A stretch of 64,000 nucleotides of DNA, taken from Pollutiaquabacter aromativorans (GTDB taxonomy: Bacteria; Bacteroidota; Bacteroidia; AKYH767-A; 2013-40CM-41-45). This document shows positions 35,701-44,895 of the stretch, one piece after another. The stretch is from contig CP185379.1 in NCBI GenBank assembly GCA_049177215.1, positions 682,001 through 746,000 on the forward strand, written 5' to 3'. Under the pieces are notes generated by a model. The model searched no databases and had not been told where the DNA came from. It saw nothing but the letters and a program-made list of their open reading frames with translations. The translations under genes were made by a program, and so were the position numbers. How positions within the stretch are numbered: the stretch's first letter is position 1; the number at the start of each line of letters is the position of its first letter.

Positions 35701-37464
35701 ATGTCTATCTGGAAAATACTCACCACACGCTGGAAGCGGATCACGCTCGTCCTGATCATTGTTTCTGCCGGCTTCTTTTCGTTCCGCGCAGCCGAAGACT
35801 ACTATTTCGAGGTCAGCAAGAACCTCGACATTTTCACCACGCTCTTTCGCGATGTGAATACGTATTATGTGGATAGCGTGCAGCCCGGGGACCTGATGAA
35901 AAAGGGGATCGACGCGATGCTGCGTACACTCGATCCTTATACGGTATTCATCCCGGAAAGCGACGTGGAAGATTATCGGATGACCCACATCTCGGCTGAA
36001 TACGGTGGGATCGGCGCACTTGTGCATGAGCGCGACGGCGCCATCGAAGTCAGTGAGGTGTATGAAGGTTTCCCTGCGCAAAAAGCCGGCATACAGGTGG
36101 GCGATCATATCCTCTCCGTCAATGGCATGTCGACTACCGGTCGGAAGGTGGACGATGTGACCGAAGTGATGAAGGGCCAGAAAGGCACATCGGTCAGGCT
36201 TTCGCTGCAGCGCGAAGGTGTGTCGCAGCCGTTCGAGAAAGTCATTGTGCGCGACGAGATCAAGTTCAAGAACGTCCCGTATTTCGGCAAGATCAGTGAT
36301 AAAGTCGGTTACATCCGGCTGACCCAGTTTCTTGAAAATTCCGCTGCCGAGGTGCGCGAAGCCCTGGTTACCCTGAAACAAGACTCGGGTTTGCAGGCAG
36401 TGGTACTTGACCTGCGCGGCAATGGCGGCGGTTTGCTGAAAGAGGCGGTGGACATCGTCAACTTGTTCGTTGACAAAGGACAAAAGATCGTTTCCCAGAA
36501 GGGAAAAGTCCGGGAGATGAACATCGAGTATACGGCCAACAAGACTGCTGTCGATACAGTCATCCGCGTGGCGGTACTCGTTGACCGCGGTTCCGCATCG
36601 GCTTCGGAGATCGTGACCGGCGCCATTCAGGAACTCGATCGGGGAGTGGTCATCGGGCAACGAAGCTTCGGTAAGGGACTGGTACAACAAACGTATCCGC
36701 TGTCCTACAATTCGTTGTTGAAAGTCACCATCGCGAAATACTACACGCCATCCGGACGTTGCATCCAGGCACTCGACTATAGTCATCGAAGCGCGGAGGG
36801 CGTCGTGAACAAGGTGGCGGATACGCTCATCAACGAATTCCGTACGCGGAATGGTCGTTCGGTCTTCGACGGCAGCGGTGTTTATCCGGACGTCTATACG
36901 GATCCTACCTATTACAGTCCGCTCGCCGTAGCCCTGATCAACAATTTCGTTTTCTTCGACTACGCGAACAAATACTTCCGCGAGCACGCGTCGATTGCTC
37001 CCGCGAAGGAATTTCGTCTGACCGATTCGGAGTACGAGGAGTTTGTTCGATTCGTACAGACCCGGAAATACGACTATACCGACAAGAGCGAACGAAAGCT
37101 GGAGGAACTCGCCAAGGCTTTAGAGCACGACAAGCACCTGGATGCCGTTCAGGGAGCCTACGATCAACTGAAACGGCAACTGGCGGATTACAAGAAGAAC
37201 GATCTGAATAACCACAGGACTGAGATCAAGGAGATCCTGGAGGAGGAGATCGCGGCGCGCTACTACTACCAACGTGGCCGGACGGAAGCGGACTTCAAGT
37301 ACGATCAGGAAATGAAGAAGGCGATCGAGGTGTTGATGAATCCGGTGCAGGTGGCCTCCATACTGCGTGGTGACGGGCCTTATAAAGTCATTGGTAAACC
37401 CGGTTCGGAAGCCTACGCCAAAGCCGTTCAGGAACGACAGGAGAACGAAGAAGGTGATAACTAA
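35701..37464 (+). CDS. ctpA: C-terminal processing peptidase (S41 family, CtpA/Prc)
   Basis: A 587-residue periplasmic serine protease. An N-terminal signal anchor is at about residues 14-31 (ITLVLIIVSAGFFSF). A PDZ domain is at about 85-170 (EYGGIGALVHERDGAIEVSE, AGIQVGDHILSVNG). The S41 catalytic domain carries LRGNGGG and the Ser-Lys dyad, Ser300 in GSASASE and Lys325 in RSFGKGLVQ, spaced by the usual 25 residues. The C-terminal 180 residues are helical and charged (DKSERKLEELAKALEHDKHL). Start at the ATG 35701; a TTG two codons upstream is in frame. It is followed by a terminator that overlaps the yebC promoter. Confidence 0.93.
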   Translation: MSIWKILTTRWKRITLVLIIVSAGFFSFRAAEDYYFEVSKNLDIFTTLFRDVNTYYVDSVQPGDLMKKGIDAMLRTLDPYTVFIPESDVEDYRMTHISAEYGGIGALVHERDGAIEVSEVYEGFPAQKAGIQVGDHILSVNGMSTTGRKVDDVTEVMKGQKGTSVRLSLQREGVSQPFEKVIVRDEIKFKNVPYFGKISDKVGYIRLTQFLENSAAEVREALVTLKQDSGLQAVVLDLRGNGGGLLKEAVDIVNLFVDKGQKIVSQKGKVREMNIEYTANKTAVDTVIRVAVLVDRGSASASEIVTGAIQELDRGVVIGQRSFGKGLVQQTYPLSYNSLLKVTIAKYYTPSGRCIQALDYSHRSAEGVVNKVADTLINEFRTRNGRSVFDGSGVYPDVYTDPTYYSPLAVALINNFVFFDYANKYFREHASIAPAKEFRLTDSEYEEFVRFVQTRKYDYTDKSERKLEELAKALEHDKHLDAVQGAYDQLKRQLADYKKNDLNNHRTEIKEILEEEIAARYYYQRGRTEADFKYDQEMKKAIEVLMNPVQVASILRGDGPYKVIGKPGSEAYAKAVQERQENEEGDN

Positions 37465-37489
37465 GCCCCTGTAGGCTGCAAAATTTCCG

Positions 37490-37538
37490 GAAACCCGGCA
37501 TTCGACAGTGACCCTGCCGGTTGCCGGGTTCCTTTTTT
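37490..37538 (+). terminator. Terminator of ctpA
   Basis: AACCCGGCA (37492-37500) pairs with TGCCGGGTT (37522-37530), extended by GG/CC, and is followed by CCTTTTTT. The right arm overlaps the -33 element of the yebC promoter. Confidence 0.75.
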
Positions 37539-37550
37539 CCGGTAAATTTG
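37521..37550 (+). promoter_or_regulatory. Consensus promoter of yebC (TTG - 19 nt - TAAATTTG)
   Basis: TTG at 37521-37523 and TAAATTTG at 37543-37550 match both halves of the Bacteroidota vegetative promoter with exactly 19 nt between. The ATG at 37572 lies 21 nt downstream. The best promoter match in the window. Confidence 0.75.
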
Positions 37551-37571
37551 CGCCTCTTAAGCAGCTCCTTT

Positions 37572-38282
37572 ATGGGACGTATTTTTGAAAAGCGCAAGCA
37601 CAAGATGTTTGCACGGTACGATAAGATGGCGAAAGCCTTCACCAAGATCGGCCGGGAGATCGCTATCGCCGTCCGGAACGGCGGCCCTGACCCAGAATAT
37701 AATCCAAGGCTGCGCGTGGCCATTCAGAATGCAAAGGGCGTTAATATGCCCAAGGACCGGATCGATAACGCGATCAAACGTGCCAGTTCCAAAGAAGAAG
37801 GCAACTTTGACGAGATCGTGTACGAAGGTTACGGTCCGTATGGGGTGGCCATCGTGGTGGAAACTGCAACCGATAACCCGACCCGTACTGTTGCCAATGT
37901 CCGGATGTATTTCAACCGTGCGGAAGGCTCTCTCGGGAAGACCGGTTCCCTGGATTTCATGTTCCAGCGGAAAGGGGTTTTTCGCATCGAGAAATCCGGT
38001 TCCATGAACCCGGAGGATCTGGAGTTGGAACTCATCGATTTCGGCCTTGATTCCATGGAAGTGGACGACCAGGAAATCGTAATCTACACGGCCTTCGAAG
38101 ACTACGGAAAGATGGCGAAAGCCCTGGAAGACCGTAAGGTGGTCGTCAAGAAATCAGCCCTCGAACGCATACCAACGACTTTTGCGGAGATATCCGAAGA
38201 GCAGGCCGACGAGATCCTGGAACTGGTGGAAACCATGGAAGAGGACGACGATGTGCAGGCGGTGTATCATAACCTGCGCTGA
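37572..38282 (+). CDS. yebC: YebC/PmpR family DNA-binding / translation-associated protein
   Basis: A 236-residue cytosolic protein of the YebC/TACO1 family. It has the typical N-terminus (MGRIFEKRKHKMFARYDKMA in place of the usual MAGHSKWANIKHRK start), the central YEGYGPYGVAIVVE and AEGSLGKTGSLDFMFQRKG motifs, and the acidic C-terminal domain. Members regulate transcription or help ribosomes pass polyproline stretches. The start at 37572 is supported by the promoter 21 nt upstream. The N-terminal variation is as seen in Bacteroidota orthologues. Confidence 0.92.
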   Translation: MGRIFEKRKHKMFARYDKMAKAFTKIGREIAIAVRNGGPDPEYNPRLRVAIQNAKGVNMPKDRIDNAIKRASSKEEGNFDEIVYEGYGPYGVAIVVETATDNPTRTVANVRMYFNRAEGSLGKTGSLDFMFQRKGVFRIEKSGSMNPEDLELELIDFGLDSMEVDDQEIVIYTAFEDYGKMAKALEDRKVVVKKSALERIPTTFAEISEEQADEILELVETMEEDDDVQAVYHNLR

Positions 38283-38284
38283 GG

Positions 38285-38496
38285 AGGGGAGTGAATAGTG
38301 AATAGTGAACAGTTCACTAATTACTAATTACTAATTACTAATTACTAATTGGTGATTGATACTAAAAAAGGGAGGCCGCTTCGTACGAAGCGGCCTCCCT
38401 TTTTATACTATTCGCTATTCGCTATTCGCTATTCGCTATTCGCTATTCGCTATTCGCAATTCGCTATTCACTGTTCACTGTTCACTGTTCACTCCC
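38285..38496. repeat. Heptamer-repeat island flanking a palindromic terminator
   Basis: On the left are TGAATAG-type heptamers (two GTGAATA and one GTGAACA, 38291-38311), then five copies of ACTAATT at 38316-38350. On the right are twelve heptamers at 38408-38491: seven CTATTCG, one CAATTCG, one CTATTCA and three CTGTTCA. The outermost right heptamers are the reverse complement of the left ones (GGGAGTGAA...), so the island has inverted ends as well as tandem repeats. The perfect palindrome at 38370-38399 lies at its centre. It lies between the convergent yebC and porU2 genes. No coding potential. Confidence 0.85.
38364..38404. terminator. Bidirectional terminator (30-nt perfect palindrome)
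   Basis: GGGAGGCCGCTTCG (38370-38383), TA, CGAAGCGGCCTCCC (38386-38399): a perfect palindrome preceded by six A and followed by five T, so it works in both orientations. It serves yebC from the left and porU2 from the right. Confidence 0.9.
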
Positions 38497-38497
38497 A

Positions 38498-41400
38498 TCA
38501 CCTCATCAAATACATCTTCCCCCAACCCTTCTTAAAGTACTTGTCTGCATCCGTGGCGCGTTTTTCGATCGTTTCACCGTTCAGGTTGGTGATGACGCGG
38601 TAGAGGTAGAGGCCGTTGGCGAGTTGGTCGCCGAATTCGTCCTTCCCGTCCCAGGCATAGTCAGTGATGTTTCGACCGATGTGGATATTGCCCAACTCTT
38701 CTTTCATGATCTCCCGTACGATCTTACCACTGATGGTCATGATCTGGATCTTCATGTTGGTTGGTATCTCGCTGCCGGTGAGGGTGAACACGAACCGGGT
38801 CGAAGTGGAGAACGGGTTCGGGTAGTTAAGGACTTCGGTGATCGTCGAGCGGTTGATGACTTCGAACGAGATCTTGTAGTTATACCGACCCGATTCGTTG
38901 TTGGATCGATCGGCCGCCTCGACTTCCAGTTCGTAGATTCCATCGGTTTCGAAAACCGGATTCCAGTCGATCCGGGCGCTGTTCAAAGGCAGCACGGCCG
39001 GTGTAAAGCGCATGGCCTGGCCGTAGTTCGGCAGGGTAAACGACAACAATTGGTTGCTGACTGCGCCGGGAGCGCGCAGGTAGACCTTGAATTTCGAAGT
39101 GTCGTTCAGCGCAAGGAACCTGTTCTCGTCGTGGAGCCGGACAATGATGTTCGGCTTGCCTGAGACAATGTCGCCGTCGAGGATGTGCACACCATCGAAC
39201 GTCACGTCGAGAATCGGATTCACGCGGTCGCGCTCGACATTGAACTTCACTTCCGCGATGTTGTTGAAGTGGTATTGCTCCGCCTGGTGGTCCGCATTGT
39301 AGGGGTTGGCTTCGATCCAAAGGCTGTTGTTGCCTGCCAGTCCGAAGGTGCTGTCGACAACGATGGAGGCGGTCAGGTATTGATTCTCGCGCAGCGAGTC
39401 GAGCTTGACAGTAGCGATGTCCGTTCTCGAGCGATTGGCTCCGTAACGGTAGAAAGCGACTGACAGGCTGTCCATGTCCACGTTGGAAAGGTTGTCGATC
39501 GCCATCTGTAACCGGATCGTATCGCCTTCCTGCAACGGGTTGTTGTAGAAGGTGTACAGGCGATTCGGGTTCAAGGCGCATTCGGGCACCGGCTCGTAGT
39601 ACACGCGCCAGTAATCCATTTGGGGAGGTGTCCGAAGGGAGTCGTCCTGAAGATAAGTCTGCAACTTGAGGTACGGATAAGTCGTCGCGGAGATCCAGTT
39701 CATCACTGTGTCTTTTCCGGTCGGCGTATACAGTAATTGGTTGACGAGGGTATCCCATGCGTCCGTAATGCTGTTCAAGCCCAGTACGTTCAGATAGACA
39801 ATATCCTCTGAGCTGCCGGTTTCAACCGGACGTTGATTCCAGTGCAGGGATTCCCAGCTTCGGGCAGGGCCCAAAAGGGAAGAGTTCACATAACCGCGGT
39901 TCCAGACTGTCGACAGCAGGGTGGAGAAGGTGATAGTGTCGGTTTGATTGACGCCAAGTACTTCCTGGTTGCTGCCGCTGTAGCCTTTCCTCGTGAAATA
40001 GATGAAAGGAGCGTTGTCGCGTAACGCGGCCGTATTGAAGTTCAGGGAAGCAAATGCATTGTGGAAGTTCGGGTCGACAGTCGAATAGGTGGTGTTGAAC
40101 CAGGAGTAGGCGATGATGTAGTTTCCATCCGGAACCGAAGCCAGGAAGTTGTTCAGGCTGGTCATCTGGCCGGCATTGCCATATTGGAAAATGAAATAGT
40201 TCTCGGCACGCTGGCGGCAGTTTCCAAAGCCCTGCGCATTGACCGGGTCGTCACACGAGCCGCTGGTCAGGGTAAAGGTGTTGAATTGTCCAACGTTGTA
40301 GGCGCAGGTGGTCCAGGGATCCAAGGTGATGGAGTCCAGCACAGCCACCATGACCGCGGGGAATACCTGGCAACCGTTGTACTCCATCGGAACGTTGTTG
40401 AGGGAGTAGCCGATCTCGTTCAGTTCGGTTTGCGTCAGACCAGGCTGGCCTTTCGTCAGTACACGAAGCGTCTTGTTATTCTGGATGAAATCGAAATAAC
40501 GATCCAGCGTGTCGTACCGGACGTTTTGGTAGCCGTCCGCCATGAACTGATGGAAATGCGATTGTGACCACCCGGATTTACCGGGAATGTACTGGAAGGA
40601 ACTCTGCTGCCAGCGGTATTTGACCGGATCGTAATCGATCGAGTCGTTGGTGACGCGCCAGTAATAGACCACGCTGTCCTGAAGAATATAGGAGGGAGGT
40701 GACCAGCTCAGGACACCACCGCTGTCGGTGATAGCCGTGAAACGGTACAAAGGACTGTTCTGCATGCCCGGGATCGAATCTTTGAGATTCATGTCGATCG
40801 TGTCGATCTCGAAACGGTACGTGCGCACATCGGCCAACGGATTGGCTGTGCTGGCCTTCAGGGTTACACTATTGTACGGGTGAATGGCGAATCGGGCAGG
40901 GTAGACCGGAATGATGTCGTTGGAGTTGATGAACAACTGCGTGGTCGCGCTATTGTTGGTGAGGTTGTCATATTCGTCGACGCTGTCGGGCAGATCGACT
41001 TCCACACGGAAAAGATTCAGTCCGGCTGAACTGAACCCGCCGGTGGTCATGGTGATCGAAAACTCGTCGTTATAGAAGCAATTACCGCGTTGGAAGGTGT
41101 AAACGGAATCCGAACCGTCCGGATAGGTACGGGTGACACGAACCGTGAAGGAATCAGAGACCGCTTTGGCGAGATTTCGGACGTTTACGACGACGGAAAA
41201 CGTATCCAGATCGGTCGTAACGGCGGCAGGATTGAAACGCAGCGAACTGCCATCAACCATGTAATCGGGTTTTGTCCAGACATTCAGCCGCAGTGCCGGG
41301 TCGCCGTTGAGGGACATTTCATTGCAGACAATCTTGATGTTCTCCATGCCTGGCGCCTGAATGTCCTGGATGGAGTATTTCATCAGTTGTCCGATCGTAG

Positions 41401-43567
41401 CGCCATAGTGGTTGCGGCTCGTATTTTGGAACAAGGCCGTCGAATAGGCATACAGGTCTTCCGGAATACCCTGGCCGACACTTGCAATGAACGCGATGGC
41501 GGCTTTGCTGGGTTCGAGGACGAATTTTTCGGAAACGCTTTTTTGGTAGGTGTGGATGTCGCCGGCAAAGCAGGAGTTGGCGACGATCAACGGGTACTTA
41601 CCCTGGTTGTTATACTCGGAAGGTTCGTCCGTACTCTGGTCGAATCCGGAGCCCGAAGCGTGTCCGAAGAAGGTCATGATCGAGACCCCATTGTCAATCT
41701 GTGCCTGCAGGGTATCGGATTGATTGATGACGATGGGGTCGTTGCTGTTCTTGAGGTAGGTGGTGACATGTCCTCCATAGAGGCTGTCCTCCATGATCTG
41801 CTCGTAGGTGCTCAGGTAGCCAGCAAGCTGGTCCTGTTGCCCCTGATTGTTGCCGCCACCGAAATGCAGGATCTCTTTCATCCAGGTTTGTGGCGGACCG
41901 GATTGTACTTGTTCGAATTCCTGGACCTTGGCCAGGTAATCGAGGATCTCATTTCCGGTTCGGGCGCAAATCCGGCCGATCGGAACCGATGGTTCATACA
42001 AGGTGCCGTCAAGTCCGGTCACGAGTAGCATGTCGGACGTGGGTACTCCATAGGAGGGGACCAGACACAATTCGAAGAGTGTCGGGTTCTGGCGGAAGTC
42101 GGCAGGACTCATCGACTTACCCAGTAACAGGATGTGCTGCGGTTTCCCCACTCCGGTCCAGCGTTCCAGTGCAAAGCGAACGAAGTTGCGGATCGACAAG
42201 GGATGTTTCTGGATACCGTAGGAGAATTGGTCGTACAATTCGTCGATATCGACCATCACGACCCGGTTTGCGGTGGTGATATTTCGATAGTTCTTATAAG
42301 CTAATGCCTGGTTCCAGAGCGCGCGATGGGTAATGATGATGTAAGCGGAATCCACAGCGGCGTTCAGGAGGTTGTTGAACTGGCCGAAGGCGCTTTGAAC
42401 GTAATTGATCCCTTTGATCGAAGTGATGTTCTGGATCGAACCGGCCGCCGACAGGAAGCAGCGTTTGGGAGTCGCACTACCATCGTTCGGGACCAGTGCT
42501 TGCCAGCCGGGACCATTCGGGCTTACCAGAATCCGGCGATGATTCGTCAGGTCGTATAGGATCGGGCTGCCGGTGCCGGCGTTGAAATTGCTGATGTCCA
42601 TTCGGGTATTGGTTTGGCCGGCATCATCCGGTACAAACAGTTCGAACGTGGAAGCAGCTTCAAGATCGAAGGTGTGGGGGTAGCGTACCGACAGCCAGTA
42701 AAAAGCCGAATATTCCGTAATCGAGAGCGGGGTGCTGACGTTATACGTGAAGGTGGTACTGGAACTGGTAAAGAGCGCAGGCGATAACGAGAAATTGTAT
42801 CGGCGTATCGACTGCATGTAGTAGGTGTCGGAAAAATTGGTTCCGGGAAACACCAGGGTCATGTTGTGCGGGTTGTTATTGACGCCGCCTACGCAGGTGT
42901 TCACTTCGACGTTGGGCCCGCTGGAATATACATTGGCGGTGTTGACCGCAACGTTGTTCACGAAGTTGGTACCCTGGTAATTACCGAATACCCCGCACCA
43001 ACCTTCGCTCTCGGTATAATCGATCGAGTTTTGGTTCATGCCACGGTTATAGCCGTAGTTCTGCATGACGTAACTCTCCCGGATGAAATACGAAGCCGGT
43101 GTGTAAGCGGGATAATTGTTATCGTTCACCGCCGTCAGGCGCCGCCCGTTGGTGGTGGAGCTCCAGGTAATGAAGTAAACGGCCGTGTCGGTATAGAGGC
43201 TGTATTGAGGTTGAGGCTGCCAGGTGGAGTCGCTGTAAAGACGGGTATCCATGGAGCCGTCGTTCATGCTGCCGAAGAATTCGATGAAGTCGCTTCCGTT
43301 AAAAACGCCGTCCGATTCCCCTTCAAGGTGGATGTATTCTTCCTGACCATTGTGGAAAACCTGGACCTTGCGCGGATCGATACTGCCGATCGGTACGCCG
43401 GAGAATTGCAGGTCAGTTCCGGAAATACGGTAAATGCCGTTTTGCCAGACCTTCACTTTGAAATACTGCTGGCCGTAGTTGATCCAGTCGTTTTCGTAAG
43501 TCTGGGACTTCGACACCATTGGCCGGAGCGCCAGCAGGAGCAGAAGAAGGAGTAAAGTTTTTTTCAT
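38498..43567 (-). CDS. porU2: T9SS sortase-like protein PorU2 (C25 gingipain-type domain)
   Basis: A 1689-residue exported protein. The signal peptide (LLLLLLLLALRPMVSKSQ) is followed by an N-terminal beta region. The C25 peptidase domain spans about 400-780: catalytic His636 in TFFGHASGSGFD and Cys666 in VANSCFAGD, 30 residues apart as in gingipains. Long beta-sandwich regions follow (CARDB-like segments, about 800-1550), then a C-terminal FlgD/T9SS-type domain (EVLNYPNPFSTSTRFVFTL to LANGLYLYRVITNLNGE). It is longer than PorU (about 1100-1300) and matches the size and layout of PorU2. PorU cleaves sorting signals and attaches cargo to lipopolysaccharide; the role of PorU2 is less known. It lies 45 bp downstream of porV2. 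Confidence 0.85.
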   Translation of the reverse strand: MKKTLLLLLLLLALRPMVSKSQTYENDWINYGQQYFKVKVWQNGIYRISGTDLQFSGVPIGSIDPRKVQVFHNGQEEYIHLEGESDGVFNGSDFIEFFGSMNDGSMDTRLYSDSTWQPQPQYSLYTDTAVYFITWSSTTNGRRLTAVNDNNYPAYTPASYFIRESYVMQNYGYNRGMNQNSIDYTESEGWCGVFGNYQGTNFVNNVAVNTANVYSSGPNVEVNTCVGGVNNNPHNMTLVFPGTNFSDTYYMQSIRRYNFSLSPALFTSSSTTFTYNVSTPLSITEYSAFYWLSVRYPHTFDLEAASTFELFVPDDAGQTNTRMDISNFNAGTGSPILYDLTNHRRILVSPNGPGWQALVPNDGSATPKRCFLSAAGSIQNITSIKGINYVQSAFGQFNNLLNAAVDSAYIIITHRALWNQALAYKNYRNITTANRVVMVDIDELYDQFSYGIQKHPLSIRNFVRFALERWTGVGKPQHILLLGKSMSPADFRQNPTLFELCLVPSYGVPTSDMLLVTGLDGTLYEPSVPIGRICARTGNEILDYLAKVQEFEQVQSGPPQTWMKEILHFGGGNNQGQQDQLAGYLSTYEQIMEDSLYGGHVTTYLKNSNDPIVINQSDTLQAQIDNGVSIMTFFGHASGSGFDQSTDEPSEYNNQGKYPLIVANSCFAGDIHTYQKSVSEKFVLEPSKAAIAFIASVGQGIPEDLYAYSTALFQNTSRNHYGATIGQLMKYSIQDIQAPGMENIKIVCNEMSLNGDPALRLNVWTKPDYMVDGSSLRFNPAAVTTDLDTFSVVVNVRNLAKAVSDSFTVRVTRTYPDGSDSVYTFQRGNCFYNDEFSITMTTGGFSSAGLNLFRVEVDLPDSVDEYDNLTNNSATTQLFINSNDIIPVYPARFAIHPYNSVTLKASTANPLADVRTYRFEIDTIDMNLKDSIPGMQNSPLYRFTAITDSGGVLSWSPPSYILQDSVVYYWRVTNDSIDYDPVKYRWQQSSFQYIPGKSGWSQSHFHQFMADGYQNVRYDTLDRYFDFIQNNKTLRVLTKGQPGLTQTELNEIGYSLNNVPMEYNGCQVFPAVMVAVLDSITLDPWTTCAYNVGQFNTFTLTSGSCDDPVNAQGFGNCRQRAENYFIFQYGNAGQMTSLNNFLASVPDGNYIIAYSWFNTTYSTVDPNFHNAFASLNFNTAALRDNAPFIYFTRKGYSGSNQEVLGVNQTDTITFSTLLSTVWNRGYVNSSLLGPARSWESLHWNQRPVETGSSEDIVYLNVLGLNSITDAWDTLVNQLLYTPTGKDTVMNWISATTYPYLKLQTYLQDDSLRTPPQMDYWRVYYEPVPECALNPNRLYTFYNNPLQEGDTIRLQMAIDNLSNVDMDSLSVAFYRYGANRSRTDIATVKLDSLRENQYLTASIVVDSTFGLAGNNSLWIEANPYNADHQAEQYHFNNIAEVKFNVERDRVNPILDVTFDGVHILDGDIVSGKPNIIVRLHDENRFLALNDTSKFKVYLRAPGAVSNQLLSFTLPNYGQAMRFTPAVLPLNSARIDWNPVFETDGIYELEVEAADRSNNESGRYNYKISFEVINRSTITEVLNYPNPFSTSTRFVFTLTGSEIPTNMKIQIMTISGKIVREIMKEELGNIHIGRNITDYAWDGKDEFGDQLANGLYLYRVITNLNGETIEKRATDADKYFKKGWGKMYLMR

Positions 43568-43612
43568 TGTGATCGTTCGTTGCCTCGGTCGTGGGCTGCC
43601 GTTGGAAGGAAC

Positions 43613-44701
43613 TTATTTGGGTCGCTTGTTGACGTCGAGTCGAAGCGAGAAGATGTTCGAGTATGGGGTTTCGTTACCGCCGATGTTGGCCAGGGCGTAG
43701 TCGAGTGCAAGTCGGCCCAGTTTCACACCGAGTCCGAGGTTGGGTTGTACGATGGTCGTTTCGGTCTTATCGAAATTCTTTACCTTCTGAATATTCAACA
43801 GACCCGCGCGCAGGAAGATGAAACGGTTGTAACCGACTTCCAGTCCCATGTGCGGATCAACACTGATGGGTTTGGAACTGATGAGCGTGTTCCGCTGTCC
43901 GTCAAAGGTCATGTCGGCATTGATTTCCGCCAGCAAACTGATCTTGGCCGTAATATCTTTCCGGTAACCGGCGCCGTAGATCAATTTGGGCAGGGTGATC
44001 TCTGTGGAATTCTTCGGAATCTCGTTTCCGGTTGCACTGAAGGCTTCTTCGAACAACTCGGTGTTGTAACTCCAGGCGTTGTAGGTGCTCGTGATGTCTT
44101 TGGCCATCAAACCGAACTGCCAATTGCCTTTCAGGTATTGCGCACCGAGGTCGATACCGAAGCCCCATGCTTTTCCGAAATCTCCTGCCTTACGGTGGAT
44201 GATCTTCGCGCTACCGCCGTAACGGAGCCCTTCGATCCTGGAGGTCTTGGCATAACTGAATAGAAACGCGTAGTCGGCGATCGAGAAGGATTTCAATTTG
44301 GAATAATCGATCACACCGGATGCATCCATGAGGTCCAGGGTGTTGGGGATGTCATCCGTTCCGAATCGGATCACGGAAAAGCCAATGACTCGATTCGTGT
44401 CGATGCGTGTAGCGACAGTGCCGTAATCGAATTTTGAAATACCCGCGAAGAGCTCGGCGTGCATGGCCGCGATCTGAATGTCGCTGCCGATCCCGTTCAG
44501 GCCGGCCGGATTCCATGCAGCCGAGGTGGCGTCGTCGGTGCTGGCAGCCACGGCACCGGACATGCCCATGGGCCGTGCACCTACGCCGATGGACAGGAAT
44601 TCATTACTGTACTTCGGAGTCTGGGAATTGACTATCCCGAAGAGGCCAAGCAGGCAATAAGCGGTCAGAAGCGTACGATTCATGGAGCGGAGCAAGTTCA
44701 T
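43613..44701 (-). CDS. porV2: T9SS outer-membrane barrel protein PorV2
   Basis: A 362-residue outer-membrane barrel of the PorV/PorQ (FadL-like) family. After the signal peptide (LLTAYCLLGLFGIVNSQ) comes the diagnostic N-terminus FLSIGVGARPMGMSGAVAAS followed by DATSAAWNPAGL. PorV shuttles T9SS cargo from the translocon to the PorU sortase; the immediate downstream porU2 gene argues that this copy serves PorU2. The ATG at 44701 is used; the ATG six codons later (44683) would leave the signal peptide intact and is equally possible. A weak -7 element (TAACTTTA, minus strand, near 44757-44764) precedes it. Confidence 0.85.
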   Translation of the reverse strand: MNLLRSMNRTLLTAYCLLGLFGIVNSQTPKYSNEFLSIGVGARPMGMSGAVAASTDDATSAAWNPAGLNGIGSDIQIAAMHAELFAGISKFDYGTVATRIDTNRVIGFSVIRFGTDDIPNTLDLMDASGVIDYSKLKSFSIADYAFLFSYAKTSRIEGLRYGGSAKIIHRKAGDFGKAWGFGIDLGAQYLKGNWQFGLMAKDITSTYNAWSYNTELFEEAFSATGNEIPKNSTEITLPKLIYGAGYRKDITAKISLLAEINADMTFDGQRNTLISSKPISVDPHMGLEVGYNRFIFLRAGLLNIQKVKNFDKTETTIVQPNLGLGVKLGRLALDYALANIGGNETPYSNIFSLRLDVNKRPK

Positions 44702-44895
44702 CCGGGCAAAACGCCTTTTGGTAAGGTTTTATTATAGATAATCAACAGGTTACCTATAGTAAAGTTACGATTTATGCAAGCAGATGAAGTCGGTTTTTTG
44801 GAAGATTTCAAGCATTTATCAATACTGTTATACCGGGTTTCCAACAAAGGGGTTGACGGAATTCCTTCGACAATCTGACACATTAAAACTGTAAG

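Noticed and set aside
35620..36987. 455-codon open frame on the minus strand
   Set aside because: Antisense to ctpA, which has an intact Ser-Lys dyad and PDZ domain.
38408..38491. Possible CRISPR or VNTR with spacers
   Set aside because: Units are 7 bp with no spacers; simple tandem heptamers.
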